From NCBI GenBank assembly GCA_034008185.1, contig CM067085.1, positions 54,308,602 to 54,372,601 on the forward strand: a stretch of 64,000 bases of DNA, given 5' to 3'. Made by a program: the position numbers and the translations under genes. Of this stretch, positions 35,054-64,000 are shown piece after piece. This DNA comes from Gorsachius magnificus (Eukaryota; Chordata; Aves; Pelecaniformes; Ardeidae). Below the pieces are notes generated by a model. The model was given only the letters and a program-made list of their open reading frames with translations, was not told where the DNA came from and searched no databases. How positions within the stretch are numbered: position 1 is the first letter of the stretch; the number at the start of each line of letters is the position of its first letter.

Positions 35054-36613
35054 CGCAGAGTCCCTTCTTTCTTTGACAATGGACAAAACAGCAGATGTTT
35101 TCTTAGAAACAGCATCTATGTAGTGATAGCTTTCAAGGTTCAGGGACATCCTGAATTGGGGGTGTAGTCTTTGTATTAGGTTGCATGCAAAAGATTTTTC
35201 TTCCATAAAGCGGGCTTTCTCTGCTGATTGAAAACCACTTGATACTTTACTTTGGTTTGGATGAGGTGCAAATTAATTCTTATACTGTTTTAAAATATGG
35301 CAAGAGATCATATCTTCTATACTGAAGAAAAAGCAGTGAAGATGCAATGAAGCTTAGTTTTTCATTAACAAGTAATAATAAATTAATGTGTTAATTTTAT
35401 ATTGCTCAGATGTAATTAGTCTACATACCATTACATTTACTCAGATGGCATTTCAGTGTGACTGAAGAAGAAAGCATACATGATATCCTATGCTGGTGAA
35501 TTAGTGATAGAAATATGGATGGAAACTGCTTTTTTCCAGAAAATCTATTAGGATTTGCCAGATCTCTGTTAGTGCATGGAGTTGCTGTTACTCTCTGTAG
35601 CTATATATACAAAGAACACCTCACAAGATACCACTTCGTTGTTATTATGGAGAGATAATAAACAAGAGGAAAATTAAATGCTGATAGAGTGTTTTGACAG
35701 GAATGTATTAAATTCCATTTTGAGGTACTCAGCCATATATAAAATATCCTCATAGCTGAGGAAAAAAATAAGATGCTGCTTAAGAACCTCGCAAGCTAAA
35801 CGTTTCAGTCAAAATGTCTATCTAAGTAAATTACTTTCCAGATTTCTCTCCAACCGAGAATATAAATTTTCTGCTACTCCCGGTAAGAATTCAGAGACCT
35901 TTATAATAATTACTGAATGCACCAACTGGCTGGATTAATTGAATACCTCGGAAGAAATACCTGTAACTTTGCAGGAAGCTTATCAGATGCATATGGGAAT
36001 CAAAATGTTAATCACATAAATACCAAATACTTCAGCCAGAGCTGAAGTAAGAAAGCGAGAATACAATATATGCGTCCCCACTGTCATTTTGTAAGCATAT
36101 GTTATGATGTTTAATAAAGACACCTAATTGAATTATATGTCTTCCTGTGGAGAAAATAACCCATTTCTGAAGTTGCTCAGAAAAAGCCAAAATACACTTC
36201 CTTTAGGAAATTCACCTATAGAAATCAAGGTTATGGACGGAGATTCCTTTTTTTCTCTTGGTAAGCAAGTTGTTTCTATGTGTAGTCCACCGAGTCCAAA
36301 GATTTGAACCATTTAGAGAGAGTCCAAAGGAGAAAAACATGAATTACTTGATTAAAGTGACCATCAATGAAAATCTGAAGAAGTTAGAACTCTTTTCTCT
36401 ATGCCATCTTCTAATTCAAGGTTCTGTTACTCTAATACGCCAGCAATAGCTTGTCTGATCTGCCCTGGAATAGAGGGCAGATTATTAGATTGTACGTTTC
36501 ATCCATACAACTAGAGAAAGCCCTGAGCAGCCTGGTCTGAGCTCACAGCTGCCCCTGCTTTGAGCAGCAGGGTGGGGGTTGGAGACCTTCTGAGCTTCCT
36601 TTCAAACAGCATT
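35054..36613 (+). other. 3' flank and likely 3' UTR of the glycosyltransferase gene
   Basis: AT-rich sequence with two AATAAA signals and no other recognised feature. The length of the UTR cannot be fixed from the sequence. Confidence 0.4.
35377..35382 (+). terminator. Possible polyadenylation signal AATAAA
   Basis: First AATAAA after the glycosyltransferase stop, 324 bases downstream. A second at 36113-36118, followed by TGT-rich sequence, is an alternative. Confidence 0.4.
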
Positions 36614-36861
36614 ATCACAGAATCATAGAATCGCAAGGGTTGGAAGGGACCTTGGGAGATCATCTAGTCCAACCCCCCTGCTAAAGCAGGCTCACCTAGA
36701 GCACGTTGCAGAGGACATTGTCCAGGCAGGTTTTGAATATCTCCAGAGAAGGAGACTCCACAACCTCCCTGGGCAGCCTGTTCCAGTGCTCTGTCACCCT
36801 CAAGGTAAAGAAGTTCTTCCGCATATTCAACTGAAACCTCTTATGCTTCAGCTTATCCTGT
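36614..36861 (-). repeat. CR1 LINE 3' fragment
   Basis: Begins ATCACAGAATCATAGAAT and continues GGTTGGAAGGGACC, CATCTAGTCCAACCCCCC, GGAGACTCCACAACCTCCCT and CAGTGCTCTGTCACCCTC. This is the reverse complement of the standard bird CR1 3' end. It is moderately diverged and 5' truncated. Confidence 0.92.
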
Positions 36862-38654
36862 GATGCTATGGTTGTATGACCTGATAGGATTATAGGAACT
36901 TATCTGAAGCATGATGAGATTCTGAGTGACTGCAGTGGCATTTGGACAAGAACCAAGACACACTCCATTAATAATAATTCTTACCAAGAAAAGACTTGCT
37001 TCAGGATGCTGCCTACTAGAGCTGACAATACTTGCTGATGCAAATTTTCCAATTAAGTCCAAGAAATGGTGTTTACTTGGAGTTTACTGTGTCAAACTGA
37101 TATGCATATATTATGACTATGTGGTTAGAATAAGGTGGGCTCTAACAAACAGGGATGTTTATCTGGCATCAACAAGAGAGAACAAGCCATGGTTCTTTAA
37201 GGCTGGCTGCAGACACAGGTGAGTCTTCTGACTGGGGTGATTTACAAAGGATCGTGGCAGAGCTTGTGCTCCCTGTGGGAGAGATTTGAGATGCATACTC
37301 CTCTCGAACCATCTTCTTTTTCAAGAAAGTCTTAATTCTGTCAGAGGTGCTCTTACTGCTGTGGGTGGAACGATATTGGGAAAAGAACTTTTCTGCATCA
37401 GGTTCCTGCATTCAGGTGAGGATAATCTCAGGAAATACAAACCCAAGAAGATTACTGTCTTCCAGTTCTGACGTTGTCTGGTAAAAATGTAGTATGTTTT
37501 CCATCCAGAAATAATTTAAAGCTATGTCTGGAAAAGCTAACCAATAACTGGATTTTGTTACTGCCTTTATGGTTACTGTCATGTTCTTTACTGTTCCTCT
37601 TGTCAGTACAGAGCACTAAAAGAAGCTGTGTTTTAGGTTGGGTGTCTTGATCTTTATCATAGGGACTTCTGTACTTTGGAAGCTGTCGGAGAAGGGTATA
37701 AAACTTTAAGCTAAGTTTTATCTGATTTGGAACAACCATTTGTGTAGTTCAGTGTCTAGAGATTCCCTTTGGCAGTCCCCCATTCAGTGCAGTTTGGTTT
37801 TTTTTTTAATGAATGCATTCATCTAAAGTGTAGAAGAAAAAAATACCAGTGCAGTCTGATTAAAAAGTCTTCTCTTACATCAGATATTATATTGGTATGC
37901 ACTCATAATTGGGGTTGTTTTCCAAACATTTGCATAACATTTTCAGATTACCAGAGAGCTGTTCTTAGGCTGCAGTATCTTTCCTCTTCCTTCTAGACAT
38001 ATGAATAATTTGAAGATGTCAGCCTGAAAACTGAAGTTGCTTGATGCAGAGTAGTATCTGATATGCCACAAATACTGCAAGAGCATAGCAAAGTGTAGCG
38101 GTTGTCCAGTATGCTAAATGCCTCCATGGCCTGGGGATTATTTGAGTTTTTTGATCATTGGTTCCATTTGATAAAAAACAAAGCTTATAGTTAACTTATC
38201 ACAGTTGGTTGGTCTTCAGCTGTATTGAACTCTTATTTTACACTAATTCATACATTCCTTAAAAGCTTTTAGAAAATGTTTATTGCCTCTACCGTAATAT
38301 GATGGTGGCTGTGCAAACAGTAGCCCTTCAGACAGTACTAATGAAATGATAGTAGGGGTGGAAGCTGTGGATTGTATGTAAAACTCACATGTAGCTGCAG
38401 TGTTGTTGCGGGTGAATATTTTAAAGGAGTCAAATCTGTAACAAGAGGGGAGGCAACTAAAGCACCTGTGCATGTTTGTAGCTATCATCTGTACCTTGAT
38501 CTAGTCTTTTCTTTCTTTTATTTTTAAAGCTGGTCATGAGGAAGTTCCATATGGTGCAGCTTCTCTGCATTTGATCCAGCTGGGCTGCAGTGGCCAGGTA
38601 ATCTGCACAGAGAAATTTAAGTAGCCTGTTAGTGGGAATACTTAGCAACTGAGA
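36862..38654. other. Intergenic DNA, nothing recognised
   Basis: Short frames at 36926-37222 and 37169-37739 overlap on opposite strands and have no domain character. No splice-flanked exon or repeat was named. Confidence 0.45.
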
Positions 38655-38767
38655 TGAATGATGAGTAACCTGATCTAGTTAGCAGTGTCCCTGCTTACTG
38701 CAGGGGGGTTGGGCTAGATGACCTCTAGGGGTCCCTTCCAACCCAAACCATTCTATGATTCTATGAA
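38655..38767 (+). repeat. CR1 LINE 3' terminus
   Basis: AACCTGATCTAGTTAGCAGT, CACTGCAGGGG-like sequence, GACTAGATGACCTCT-like sequence and a final CATTCTATGATTCTATGA match the last 110 bases of bird CR1. It shares the unusual TTAGCAGTGTCCCTGCT variant with the copy at 51990. Confidence 0.92.
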
Positions 38768-40119
38768 TTTGAGGAGCAGGTCCATAGCTTGATAGAGGAC
38801 CAGGTTGCAAGCAGCTACGAGGGCTCTGGATGTTTGTCTGTCTTTTGTTTTAGAATAGTGCCCCTTGCCCTTGGGAGGAGGGGGCTGTGACTGGGGCAAG
38901 GCCTAAGTAATTTGTAAGCATTGCTCAAACTGCTTCTGTGGCAATTCTTTTGGGTTACAACTGGTATCTTACCCAGGTGTACAGCATAAGATTTTCTTCA
39001 AAAAGACTAATGTCCTGCAAGTTTCCTGGTTCAGCTGCCACCTGCTTCCTGGTATGTAGAAGGTCCATCTGGTGACTTGTAGTTCCAGAGGCCTCAGAAT
39101 GTTCTTCCACTGAAAAGCTTCTGCACTTGGTCACATCGTCCTTTTCACTTCTCCATTTTATTATTTTGCTATAACTATATTGAGCTTTTTTTTTTCCGCT
39201 CGTAATTTATCCACATGCACATATTTTTGTGAGGTGTTTTCAACAGATGTTTGTAGCTTACAGACAGATGCTGATGTCTTGTTCTCATAACAAGACTACC
39301 TCCAGACCTTCTTATACAAATCCTCATCCTGCACGTGTGGTTGGAGAACAGGCTGTAAGACAAATAGTGGGGCAGGAGCAGGGAATACCTGATATGAGAC
39401 TTGCCTGTAAACACAGGTGGAATGTAGTTTTCTGGCAGCTTTGCACTGTTGGAATTTCACTGATGGTGTGTGCAGTCACTGTGAGAAACTTCCTTAGCAG
39501 TGCTGCTTTGGCCTCTGCTTAACTAACTCTTGATGCACATGGAACTTTATATGCCTTAAACAGTTGTACTTAGTAAGTTTGGTTTTGCTGAAGTTGGGCT
39601 TGATTTGTCAGGCAGTGGTTGGCTCCGATATGAATTTAGATGGCTGACTTACTAACTTTCTGACTAGCTTAGTGGGATATGGGCATATTTTAAATATGAG
39701 TAACTTGTAATAGTTACTCCATCCCGTCATTGTACATGGTCTAAGTGTAAGGAGCCTCTATGAATAATATATTTGGATGCCTCATACAGGCAGCCTCATA
39801 TAAATAGTGAAGCATAAGCAATATGTGTTCTTGATTAAAGAATCTATCTAGAGACCAACAGTGTGCCCAAATACTGGGCAATTAAAACTGAGCATTGGGG
39901 AAATCTGTTACAGTAGACCTTTCCACAGTTCAGTCATGTTCTAGGAAAAACTCCTTTCCTTGGCTCTGAATTTTTCATCTCAGTGGAAAAAACTGAAGCA
40001 CTGAAAATGTGTTTCCTCTCTTGCTATCCCCAGGCAGGACAGTGAGCTAGCCTATTGGCAGCAGCGTTGATTAATAATTATAGATTAAGGGAATAAGGGT
40101 GTGGAGATGTCCAAGGTGA
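38768..40119. other. Intergenic DNA, nothing recognised
   Basis: A 97-codon frame at 39229-39522 has no recognised domain. It lies upstream of the retroviral relic and might be part of it, but I cannot show this. Confidence 0.4.
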
Positions 40120-41150
40120 GGCAGAGGGGAGAAGTTTTGAAGCAATGGATCTCAAGGAACCATACTTATTGTGCTGTAATTATTGTGGACAAAGAGGCCA
40201 TTGGAAATGGGAGTGCTTGTTATGACAGAAAAAAAACCACACACACACAAAAAAGCACCTTTCAAAAGGACCTCTGAACCCTATAGTGCTCTATGAAACA
40301 GGGGCAGCTACATTTCACCCAGGATTGACAGTGGGGACCTATTGTGTAGTTCACTATAGGAGCCACTGAATATGAAATATTTTCCCCTTCCTATGAGAAT
40401 TCAGTCTTAAATCTTTTGATTAATGAACATAACTATCCCTGTCTCATGCACAGAGGGGATACATTTTCTGCCTTAAATCAGACTACCTATGCATCTGGAC
40501 TCTCAAAGAGTTTTTGCATTTACCTGGGCAAAGATACAGATAACATGGACAAAGCTCCCTCAGGGCTTTGCTGGGCCCTCCACTTTCGGTCTCAGATTTT
40601 AGTAAGAGTTTTACAGGATGCTGTCTTTAAAAAATGGACCCATTTTTGACACATTATGTTGATGATTTGTTAGTAGCTGTGAAACCTTGTATAGCTGACA
40701 CCTGTATCTTACGGTAAGCAATGTAACAAGCTGAACCCTGCAGCTCTGCTCCCTTTACCTGGGGAAGGAACACCACATCATGATTCTGCAGTAACAATCT
40801 GTGAAGCTGCAGGGGGGAATGAAGGAAAAAAGCCCCACAAACACACACACCCCACTGCCACCCCACCACCCCGAAAAAAACCCCAAACCCAGAACCTTGA
40901 GAATATTCTAGTGGATGTGCCACTTCCAGATCTTGAACTGTATGTAGACAGGTCCTCATGCTACCTGAATGGTAACCAAGTTACAGGTTATTCAGTGACT
41001 ACTGAAGATAAGGTAGTGCAGGCTTCACCACCCAGCCTGAAGCTGATTACATTAACAAAGACTTGCCAGCCGTCCAAAGAAAAGACTATAATTATGGCAA
41101 TTCTCTGTTTGTATCTGGAGTCTGCCACGCCACTGGACAGTTAAGGAAGC
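40120..41150 (+). pseudogene. Decayed gammaretrovirus-like gag-pol relic
   Basis: Four retroviral landmarks occur in the correct + strand order but in different frames. A nucleocapsid zinc knuckle of the C-x2-C-x4-H-x4-C type lies at 40175-40216. The RT motif TKLPQGF lies at 40549-40569. The RT active site YVDDLL lies at 40655-40672. An RNase H start (LYVDRSSCYLNGNQ, 40938-40979) is followed by a VCHATGQLRKQ-like segment near 41119-41150. The spacing is much shorter than in an intact virus, so large deletions and several frameshifts have occurred. The YVDDLL and GVCHATG motifs point to the ERV1/gammaretrovirus side, unlike the YIDD provirus at 17748. No flanking LTRs were recognised. Confidence 0.8.
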
Positions 41151-44100
41151 AATAACAATAACGAAGTATATAACAAAATCACTGTTAACATTTTGGATTA
41201 ACTTCATAAAGTGACCATGAGCAAAGTCTTCGTCATCTCTCATGCCTTACTATGAAATAACAACTCACTGTTTCCCTGCAATGCGTATTCTGCATCAAGC
41301 ACAAGGAACAGTGGCTGAAAATTTAAAGTGGAGCTCTTTAGAGATTTATTCAATGTATGTCTCCTTCAAAGCGGGGTGGGCCTTTTCCAATACAATATCA
41401 AGAATATGCAAGAATATGCAACAATATTTTATGCTGATTGCTTTATTTTATAATTCTGCATTTATATCACTGCCTTGAAAAATTATTATTTATAACCTTG
41501 TGCAACTTGATGTCACTACATGGTGCTGCTTGGTTTTATTAATTCATTTCCAGATTGTAGTGACTGATTTCCCTCAGATACCAAGTGGAATTCAATGCAG
41601 TAAAACCTCATTCATCAGTGCTCCAAAATTACAGAATAGTTGCTGTCAGCCCTAGCTGCCTATAAACTGCAGAGTTGTGTGTTATTTCTGGTGCACTTGC
41701 TGTCATTTTAGTTTTCTTCCGCTGCCGAAACCCGAAGTCTATTTGTTCTTTAGCATTTTATTGGCACATTGGTAAACAAAGATGTGTAAGAAATATTCAG
41801 TAATAGATATACTTGTATACTTTAAAATTATTAAAGAGTAGTTGTAGTAGGAAGCTGTTTTGGGGGCGAGGGGGAAATATGTATGCTGGGAAATAACTTT
41901 TCCAAGTCAAAATGTCATGAAAACTTCACTAAGTCACTCTATCGCAGGTTTTAAAAACTCAAGCTGTGTGCTTTCTACTTTGTATGTGAATTAATGCACA
42001 TTCTGTAATTGGAGCAAAATAGTCGAAGAAACACGTGGCATTCCACTGAAACGCTTTTTGTGACTTTTTATTGCAGACCAGGTAAGATGTTTTCATAGGT
42101 AGGTCTCGCTTTGCTGGAGAGTTGCCATGTGAGAATGAAGTAATTATTGTCTGCTCTCACTTTCTTCACTGGGATTGTGACTTTGTGTACCAAATTGCTT
42201 GGTATGTGTTAAGGCAGTGTTTGGGAAGATGGGTGTCTCTGAGTTACTGGTAGAAGTGAGTCAGGAGGGAAAAATACATGTGGTTAAGCACAGATTGAAA
42301 TAACCCAGTCTTTTTCAATTGAGAGAAACAAATATAGGTTATCTGGCCATCTGACCTTTGACAGCTGCTTTAGGATTAAATCTCTTGCTTATGTCAGTGA
42401 TTGTAGCCCTAAATTTCTCTATCTATTGAGTGAACTATGGCCAGAGAGAACTACTCTGTTCTACAGTCATTTGGACCTGCTGATTCTAGAACTCCTTCAT
42501 GCCTTCTCCAGTACCGAGCATAGAGATTACTGTTCCTCAATCTGGTGTCCAGTCCATCTGGGCTTGTATTATGTTTCTCATAATAATGATGATGCGAAAG
42601 CATGTGAACATAAGGTTGCCTGTAGGATGACCGTTAAAGAATCATCTGCCTGGCCACCAAAGGGATATGCATACAGTCTCATTCAGTGTTAACGCAGAGG
42701 TTCTCAGGATGGTTCTTGAAAGGTCTAAGTTCCACTAGAATGGGGTCTGTGTAAAGATATGCCAGAGGAAGCAAAGCTGTTCTGCTTTCAACACAAATGG
42801 CAGTCCACTTTGAATAACACAATTTTGTGGTATATTGCTCATGGGTTATTAGAACTACTGCTTCATAAGAAGCTGTCGTTAGTTTTTATTACCTTTCTTG
42901 TCTTCCAGCAGATTTTGAAGAGGACCAAGTATTTGGTTCAGAAAGATTGCCTTTTATTCATTTCAGAGACTGCAAGTGTCTCCAGCTGTCTTTGTGTTTG
43001 CTTTAGCAAATCTTCTGGGGCTAATGAGCAATTAGAAATTCATTAAGCCTGGAGAAATATCAGGTCACATTATATGCTACTATTCAACTCCAGCTGAGCA
43101 GCAATTCTGCTCAGTTGGGTGGGAAAATGGATACACCTGACTGCTTGTTTCTACTGCTTTATAGGCTCCTAAAAGCAAGGCATTGAGTCCTAGCTATACA
43201 TCCTTGTGGCAGAGAGTGCTTAAAGTTGTGGTGGGTAAGCCAGGCAGTGTACAGGGAATGCCTGTGAACAGTGTGTGAATGGCACTGGAAGCAGAGTATC
43301 TAGCTTGCCAGCTGAAGGGTAGGCATGTTCTGGGAATCCTGTTTGCCTACTTGAGACTCCGTTAGAAAGGCCTTCAGTATGAAACAAAGGATCTTCCTAA
43401 TATTTTGGAGTGAATGTTTTTAAGAAACTTGTATTTTTTTGAAAATATTCAACTGGAATATGGGCTTCTCACTGAAGGCATTAAAAATAGGAAGTTACTC
43501 ACACTGCACGTGCAGTCTCTTCTGGGATAACTTCCATGACAGGTCTTGGACAAGATCCTGTACCATATACTGTTTTTTAAAAAACTGTAGACTTCAGTCT
43601 GCACAGCTGTTTCAGTTGTTTCTTTCTTTCCATGGTACCCAGAGAGAACATTTCAAATACTTTGTCTTTACCTGTGAATAATGTGATAAATGACTAGTGT
43701 GTGTGGAAAAACACTGAACAATGATGCACTCCATACAGAGCTCCATACAGAGCCACTGAAACCCTTCTGAACCATGATGCTACTTTAATATGTCAATGTA
43801 AAAAAAAATTGCTGAGAAACCCTACTTTCCAGTTATCCTTTTTCATTTAAAAACTGGTACTCTTGGTCTTCTAATGGTTTCAGTTCCCTCTGAGACCTAT
43901 GTGGGGGTTTTTTTTATAATTGTGGCTTTAGGATTTCTGACTTAATATGGAACAGATTAGTTAAGTTTTTGAAGAACTAAGAGGAAGGGAGGGAATAATA
44001 GCAGATTTGCTGTCATTCCTAATATGAATGTGACTAGATTTCAACATCCTTACAAATCTGATAAGCATACTCACATCCATGAGTTTCTCACTGGGCAACT

Positions 44101-45553
44101 TCGTATTTTATTTTTCAGAAATAAATTGTAGTTGTTCTACCAAATAATATAGAAGATAATATAAACAATTTTGACTGAATTTTTGTACATGTAGGACACT
44201 AAGGGAAGTCAAAGAGTAATCAGTTTTTCCATTGTAGACTACCTGCCAAATTTCTTGTACCAGTTCTGTATGGATAATTGTAACAGTAGGGTTTTTACCT
44301 TAAGCATGCTCTTCCCACTTTGTGACAGATAGCAAAGCAGGAAGGTGATTTTGGAAGGTCATGTGCAGGCATGCTTAATTCTGTAGAAAGCTTGACCAAT
44401 TGTGGCATTCTTGTATGTATAGACTAGAGATTCTGTAGCAGCTTCAGATATTTCATATGCTAGCAGATGCTTTCTTGTATACTTAATGCCAAAACAAGAG
44501 TCTTCAAATCCATGGTGCCTTTTCACGTAACATGCTATTACATTAATTTTATTGAACGGGTTACGAATTGCTTTAATTTTCTATGTGATACATAATTTCA
44601 TATGAAAATGTATCACATCTGGGTAATCTGAATGACTGGGCATGTACATACTTTGGACGGTTGCAGTTCTGGAAATGGAAGGACTTGTGGTAGGAATTGT
44701 TGTTCCCTAGGGGGATGCTCTCATGTTTGTATCCTACTCTATTCAGGCTTCTATTGACAAACTCACTAAGCTTAAAAGGGTTCTATTTCACCTGAGCAAC
44801 CGTTGTTTGCAGCTTCACACAGATAGTACCTTCCCAGTTTTTGCAAATGTGGGGGGCTGCCTGTGTGAGATGGTAGGGACTTTCCTCCAGGTGGGTTCCT
44901 TTGAGCTAATCTTTCAGTGGATGTGCCACCGATCTCAACCTCTATGGTGTGTCGAGGCTGTGTCATTACAACCTTATCTGTGTAAACCCAGAGAACTAAC
45001 ACTTAAGTCCTGGAAGCTAAAATGGGACTGAAACTAGCCTGTTCTGATATAAATGGGTGACAGGCTGAGACTGAAAATGTTCTGAAAGGCTGAATTCTTC
45101 ACACGCAAAGCCTCACTGGCACCTTTAGGAATAAACATATTTTCTATTACAAATGATGCATGGTCTCTCTACGGTCATCAGATAATCTTTACTGATGTAG
45201 GTCAGAAGCTTAGTCACTGACATGCTGTCACCTTGATAAATATGCTTAGAAGCATCTAAGCAAACACATGATGGAATCTGTCACTTTTAAAATAATTTGT
45301 TCATGTTGGTTAAATAGTAATAGGCGTCATATTTCTGTTAAGCTGACAAAGTTCAACTACCATATTGAAGAGGCCACAAGCCTGACAGTACCTTAAATCA
45401 GAGTTTCTAGACACCACATTTCTAAATTTGGTCACTTATCCACTGTCATTTTGTTTCCAAAATCTGAATAAAATGTACCACTCAGTTTTCAAAATGGTTA
45501 GTGGAAACATCATGTATATAAAATTGTCTTTCAATTTTGTGACGAGTTACATA
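41151..45553. other. Intergenic DNA and likely KCNT2 3' UTR at the right end
   Basis: The right end must include the 3' UTR of KCNT2 (- strand), but its extent is not evident. No other gene was recognised. A perfect 12 bp direct duplication (CTCCATACAGAG twice) lies at 43728-43751. Confidence 0.4.
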
Positions 45554-63821
<18,268 letters not shown>

Positions 63822-64000
63822 ATCCTGGGGACAGACTGACTGGCAAGCAGCTTGGCAGGAAAGACCCTGTGGGTCCTGGCGGACACCAAGTTGAACATGA
63901 GCCAGCAACGTGTCTTTGTGGCAAAGAAGGCAAATGGTGTCCTCTGCTGCATTAGGAGGAGTGCTGCCAGCAGATGTGGGAAGGTGAGCCTTCCCCTCTC
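63822..64000 (+). repeat. CR1 LINE ORF2 fragment, cut by the window edge
   Basis: From CCTGGGGACAGACTGACTGG on, the + strand reads in one frame as the region after the CR1 reverse transcriptase: DTKLNMSQQ, then VAKKANGVLCCIRRSAASR, then SLPL. This matches the bird CR1 ORF2 consensus. It is antisense to KCNT2 and runs off the end of the window. Confidence 0.88.

Noticed and set aside
40223..40252. CA-rich tract considered as a microsatellite marker
   Set aside because: The pure CA run is only about five units and is unlikely to be a useful or notable repeat.
44723..45031. 102-codon + strand frame considered as a gene or ERV fragment
   Set aside because: No retroviral or cellular motif was found, and a similar-length frame exists on the opposite strand at the same place.

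Overview
The window is AT-rich vertebrate DNA of avian type. It carries CR1 LINE fragments (two with the bird CR1 3' end, ending TTCTATGATTCTATGA-like), several avian endogenous-retrovirus LTRs, and exons of KCNT2 next to a beta-1,3-galactosyltransferase gene. A bird, probably a songbird, is the best reading; the species cannot be named from the sequence.

Host genes. Two genes face each other tail to tail. On the + strand an intronless glycosyltransferase CDS of the B3GALT family (387 aa) lies at 33890-35053. On the - strand the last six coding exons of the sodium-activated potassium channel KCNT2 (Slick) lie between 63067 and 45554, all with matching splice sites and phases and ending in the ETQL tail. 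The rest of KCNT2 lies beyond the right edge.

Mobile elements. The main feature is a 6,972 bp ERVL-type provirus on the - strand (17748-24719). It has two LTRs that differ at only two bases plus one AAT unit, a perfect 5 bp target duplication (ATTTC), a tRNA-Lys1,2-like primer site, gag, pro-pol, a polypurine tract and no env. Its gag is unusual: it starts with several strongly hydrophobic segments, followed by a Thr/Ala/Pro 10-residue tandem repeat ahead of the capsid-like part. Pol follows gag in the same frame after one UAG codon. Two lesions break it: a cluster of single-base losses in the gag repeat and a frameshift in RNase H. Other LTR copies are a solo LTR of the same family at 4463-5017 (target duplication CATGT), an unrelated solo LTR at 1198-1944 (CCTAC), a related one at 9016-9586, an LTR 3' part near 31656-32062, and an internally deleted LTR at 55461-55622. 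A decayed gammaretrovirus-like internal relic (zinc knuckle, LPQGF, YVDD, RNase H) lies at 40120-41150.

The left third (1-33.8 kb) has no recognised host gene, only repeats and single-copy-looking AT-rich DNA, with one exon-like segment at 26502-26601. No tRNA, rRNA, CRISPR array or bacterial feature was seen. All calls come from reading the sequence; family names rest on remembered protein and repeat motifs, not on a database search.
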